Assembly: GCA_006227805.1 (NCBI GenBank) | Contig: SBFT01000404.1 | Span: forward strand, 1 to 6,208 | Length of the DNA stretch: 6,208 nucleotides | Reading direction: 5' to 3' | From: Paracoccaceae bacterium | Lineage (GTDB): Bacteria; Pseudomonadota; Alphaproteobacteria; Rhodobacterales; Rhodobacteraceae | Shown here: positions 4,968 through 6,208 of the stretch, piece by piece | Position numbering within the stretch: the stretch's first letter is position 1 | How the letters are laid out: each line of letters starts with the position of its first letter | Notes under the pieces: model-generated | Told to the model about the DNA's origin: nothing | The model's input: only the letters and a program-made list of their open reading frames with translations | Database searches by the model: none | Translations under genes and position numbers: made by a program

Positions 4968-6208
4968 GCGTCGCCGATCAGGGCGAGCCAGGCATCCTCG
5001 TCGATCGTCTCGATGCCCAGTTCGGCCGCCTTCTTCGCCTTGGACCCCGCCCCCGGCCCCGCGACCAGAAGGTCGGTCCTGGCGCTGACGGACCCGGCCA
5101 CCTTGGCGCCCAGCGCCTCGGCCCGGGTCTTGGCCTCGGCCCGGGTCATCTTTTCCAGCGTGCCGGTGAAGACCACGGTCTTGCCCGCCACGGGGCTGTC
5201 GGCAGCGGCGCGCGCCGCGACGTCGGTGATGGTCAGCTGCCGCGTCAGCCGGTCGATCGAGGCGCGCTCGGCCTCCTGCGCGAAGGCGGCGGTCAGGGCT
5301 TCGGCGACGGTGTCGCCGATGCCGTCGATGCTGACGATCTCGGACCAGTTCGGGCTGTCGGCCAGCGTCGCCTTGCGCGCGCGGGCGTCCGGAGCGCGCG
5401 CCGCGGGCTCCCGTGCTGCGGCATCCACCGTTTCGGCGAAGCGGGACCAGCTGTGGAAGTGACGCGCCAGGTCGCCGGCCGCCACCTCGCCCACGTGGCG
5501 GATGCCCAGGGCGAAGATCACGCGGTTGAGGGGGATGGTGCGGCGCTCCTCGATCGCGGCGAAGAGATTCGCGGCGCTGGTCGTGCCCCATCCGTCGCGG
5601 TTCGACAGCCGGGTCAGGTTCGCCCGGTCGCGCGCGGCGAGCGTGAAGATGTCGGCCGGTTCGCGGACGGGCAGCTGGTCGTCGTGATAGAAGGCCTCGA
5701 CCTGTCGGGCCCCCAGACCCTCGATGTCGAAGGCCGCGCGGCTGACGAAATGCTTCAGCTTCTCGACCGCCTGCGCGGGGCAGATCAGCCCGCCCGTGCA
5801 GCGGCGCACGGCATCGCCTTCCTCGCGCAGGGCGTCGCTTCCGCATTCGGGGCATGTGTGGGGGAAGTCATAGGGCTGTGCGTCCGCCGGGCGCCTGGAC
5901 AGATCGACATCGGCCACTTTCGGGATCACGTCGCCGGCGCGGTAGACCTGGACCCAGTCGCCGACGCGGATGTCGCGGCCCCCCCGGATCGTCTCGCCGC
6001 TGGCGGATCGGCCGGCGATGTAATCCTCGTTGTGGAGCGTCGCGTTCGACACGACGACGCCGCCCACCGTCACCGGGGCCAGCCGCGCCACCGGCGACAG
6101 GGCGCCCGTGCGGCCGACCTGGATGTCGATGGCTTCGAGCCGCGTCCAGGCCAGTTCGGCGGGAAACTTGTGCGCGATCGCCCAGCGCGGCGTGGTCGAG
6201 CGGAACCC
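4964..6208 (-). CDS. ligA: NAD+-dependent DNA ligase LigA, C-terminal part (5' end outside window)
   Basis: LigA seals nicks during replication and repair using NAD+. The 414 visible residues, starting GFRSTTPRWAIAHKFPAE, cover roughly the last 60 percent of a protein usually near 700 residues; the adenylation domain with its active-site KxDG lies beyond the window. The visible part opens in the last nucleotidyltransferase motif (RWAIAHKFPA, 8-17). The OB fold follows (about 30-100, with VGRTGALSPVARLAPVTVGG). Next is the zinc finger C119-x2-C122-x14-C137-x5-C143, with canonical spacing. Helix-hairpin-helix repeats follow (FDIEGLGARQVEAF about 160-173; SIDGIGDTVAEAL about 293-305). A C-terminal BRCT domain (about 338-414) contains GKTVVFTGTLEKMTRAEAK and the conserved tryptophan in DEDAWLALI. 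An Ala/Arg-rich insertion (about 262-283) interrupts the helix-hairpin-helix region, as seen in some alphaproteobacteria (recollection). The TGA overlaps the recG start. Confidence 0.97.
   Translation of the reverse strand, partial: GFRSTTPRWAIAHKFPAELAWTRLEAIDIQVGRTGALSPVARLAPVTVGGVVVSNATLHNEDYIAGRSASGETIRGGRDIRVGDWVQVYRAGDVIPKVADVDLSRRPADAQPYDFPHTCPECGSDALREEGDAVRRCTGGLICPAQAVEKLKHFVSRAAFDIEGLGARQVEAFYHDDQLPVREPADIFTLAARDRANLTRLSNRDGWGTTSAANLFAAIEERRTIPLNRVIFALGIRHVGEVAAGDLARHFHSWSRFAETVDAAAREPAARAPDARARKATLADSPNWSEIVSIDGIGDTVAEALTAAFAQEAERASIDRLTRQLTITDVAARAAADSPVAGKTVVFTGTLEKMTRAEAKTRAEALGAKVAGSVSARTDLLVAGPGAGSKAKKAAELGIETIDEDAWLALIGDA

Noticed and set aside
3066..5462. 798-codon + strand open frame opposite recG and ligA
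   Set aside because: It lies antisense to two unmistakable genes. Its Gln/His/Gly/Arg/Ala-rich translation has no domain, and long antisense frames are expected where third positions are nearly all G or C.
4968..5855. N-terminal extension of recG to an ATG at 5855
   Set aside because: The extra 296 residues are out of frame with ligA over the same DNA and are Arg/Gly-rich noise; the ATG at 4967 gives a normal RecG length and start.

Overview
The window reads as ordinary chromosome of a high-GC alphaproteobacterium, most likely of the Rhodobacterales/Rhodobacteraceae. This rests on the very GC-rich third codon positions, the protein variants (GluQRS with a KRLAKR signature loop, HisI of 119 residues, a SufU-spaced NifU-like protein) and the ligA-recG pairing. 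It also rests on an alphaproteobacterial-type LexA box (GTTC-N7-GTTC). I see no insertion sequence, phage gene, CRISPR array, tRNA or rRNA. The assignment comes from recognising families and motifs; no database search was run.

Left part, + strand (1-1482): a class I SAM-dependent methyltransferase, missing at most a few residues at its start, overlaps by GTGA with gluQ. gluQ encodes glutamyl-Q tRNA(Asp) synthetase, which glutamylates queuosine-34 of tRNA(Asp). The two look translationally coupled. A convergent hisI (- strand, 1535-1894; histidine biosynthesis) follows, separated by a short gap with a TTCTTTCTGG-type motif. hisI diverges from an IscU/SufU-like Fe-S scaffold homologue (+, 1962-2414) across a 67-bp shared promoter region. 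That homologue keeps two of the usual cysteines but has alanine in place of the third.

Middle (2415-2876): a strong hairpin with a T-tract on the - strand (2445-2482), a GC-rich stretch with two imperfect 30-bp tandem units (2562-2621), and a tiny - strand gene (2639-2761, 40 aa). The gene's product is one short amphipathic segment plus one hydrophobic membrane segment. The gene is preceded by an AT-rich promoter region holding a perfect GAAC-N7-GAAC LexA box (2823-2837), part of a helically phased run of four GAAC repeats, and a second near-match box (2796-2810). This is the most interesting part of the window: a candidate SOS-induced small membrane protein, comparable in concept to SidA of Caulobacter or TisB of E. 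coli, just downstream of two DNA-repair genes.

Right part, - strand (2877-6208): recG (branch-migrating DNA helicase, complete, 696 aa) is preceded by the C-terminal 414 residues of ligA (NAD+-dependent DNA ligase, cut by the window end). They overlap by ATGA and form a DNA-repair operon. No clear terminator follows recG, so read-through into the small gene and its terminator is possible in addition to the LexA-controlled promoter.
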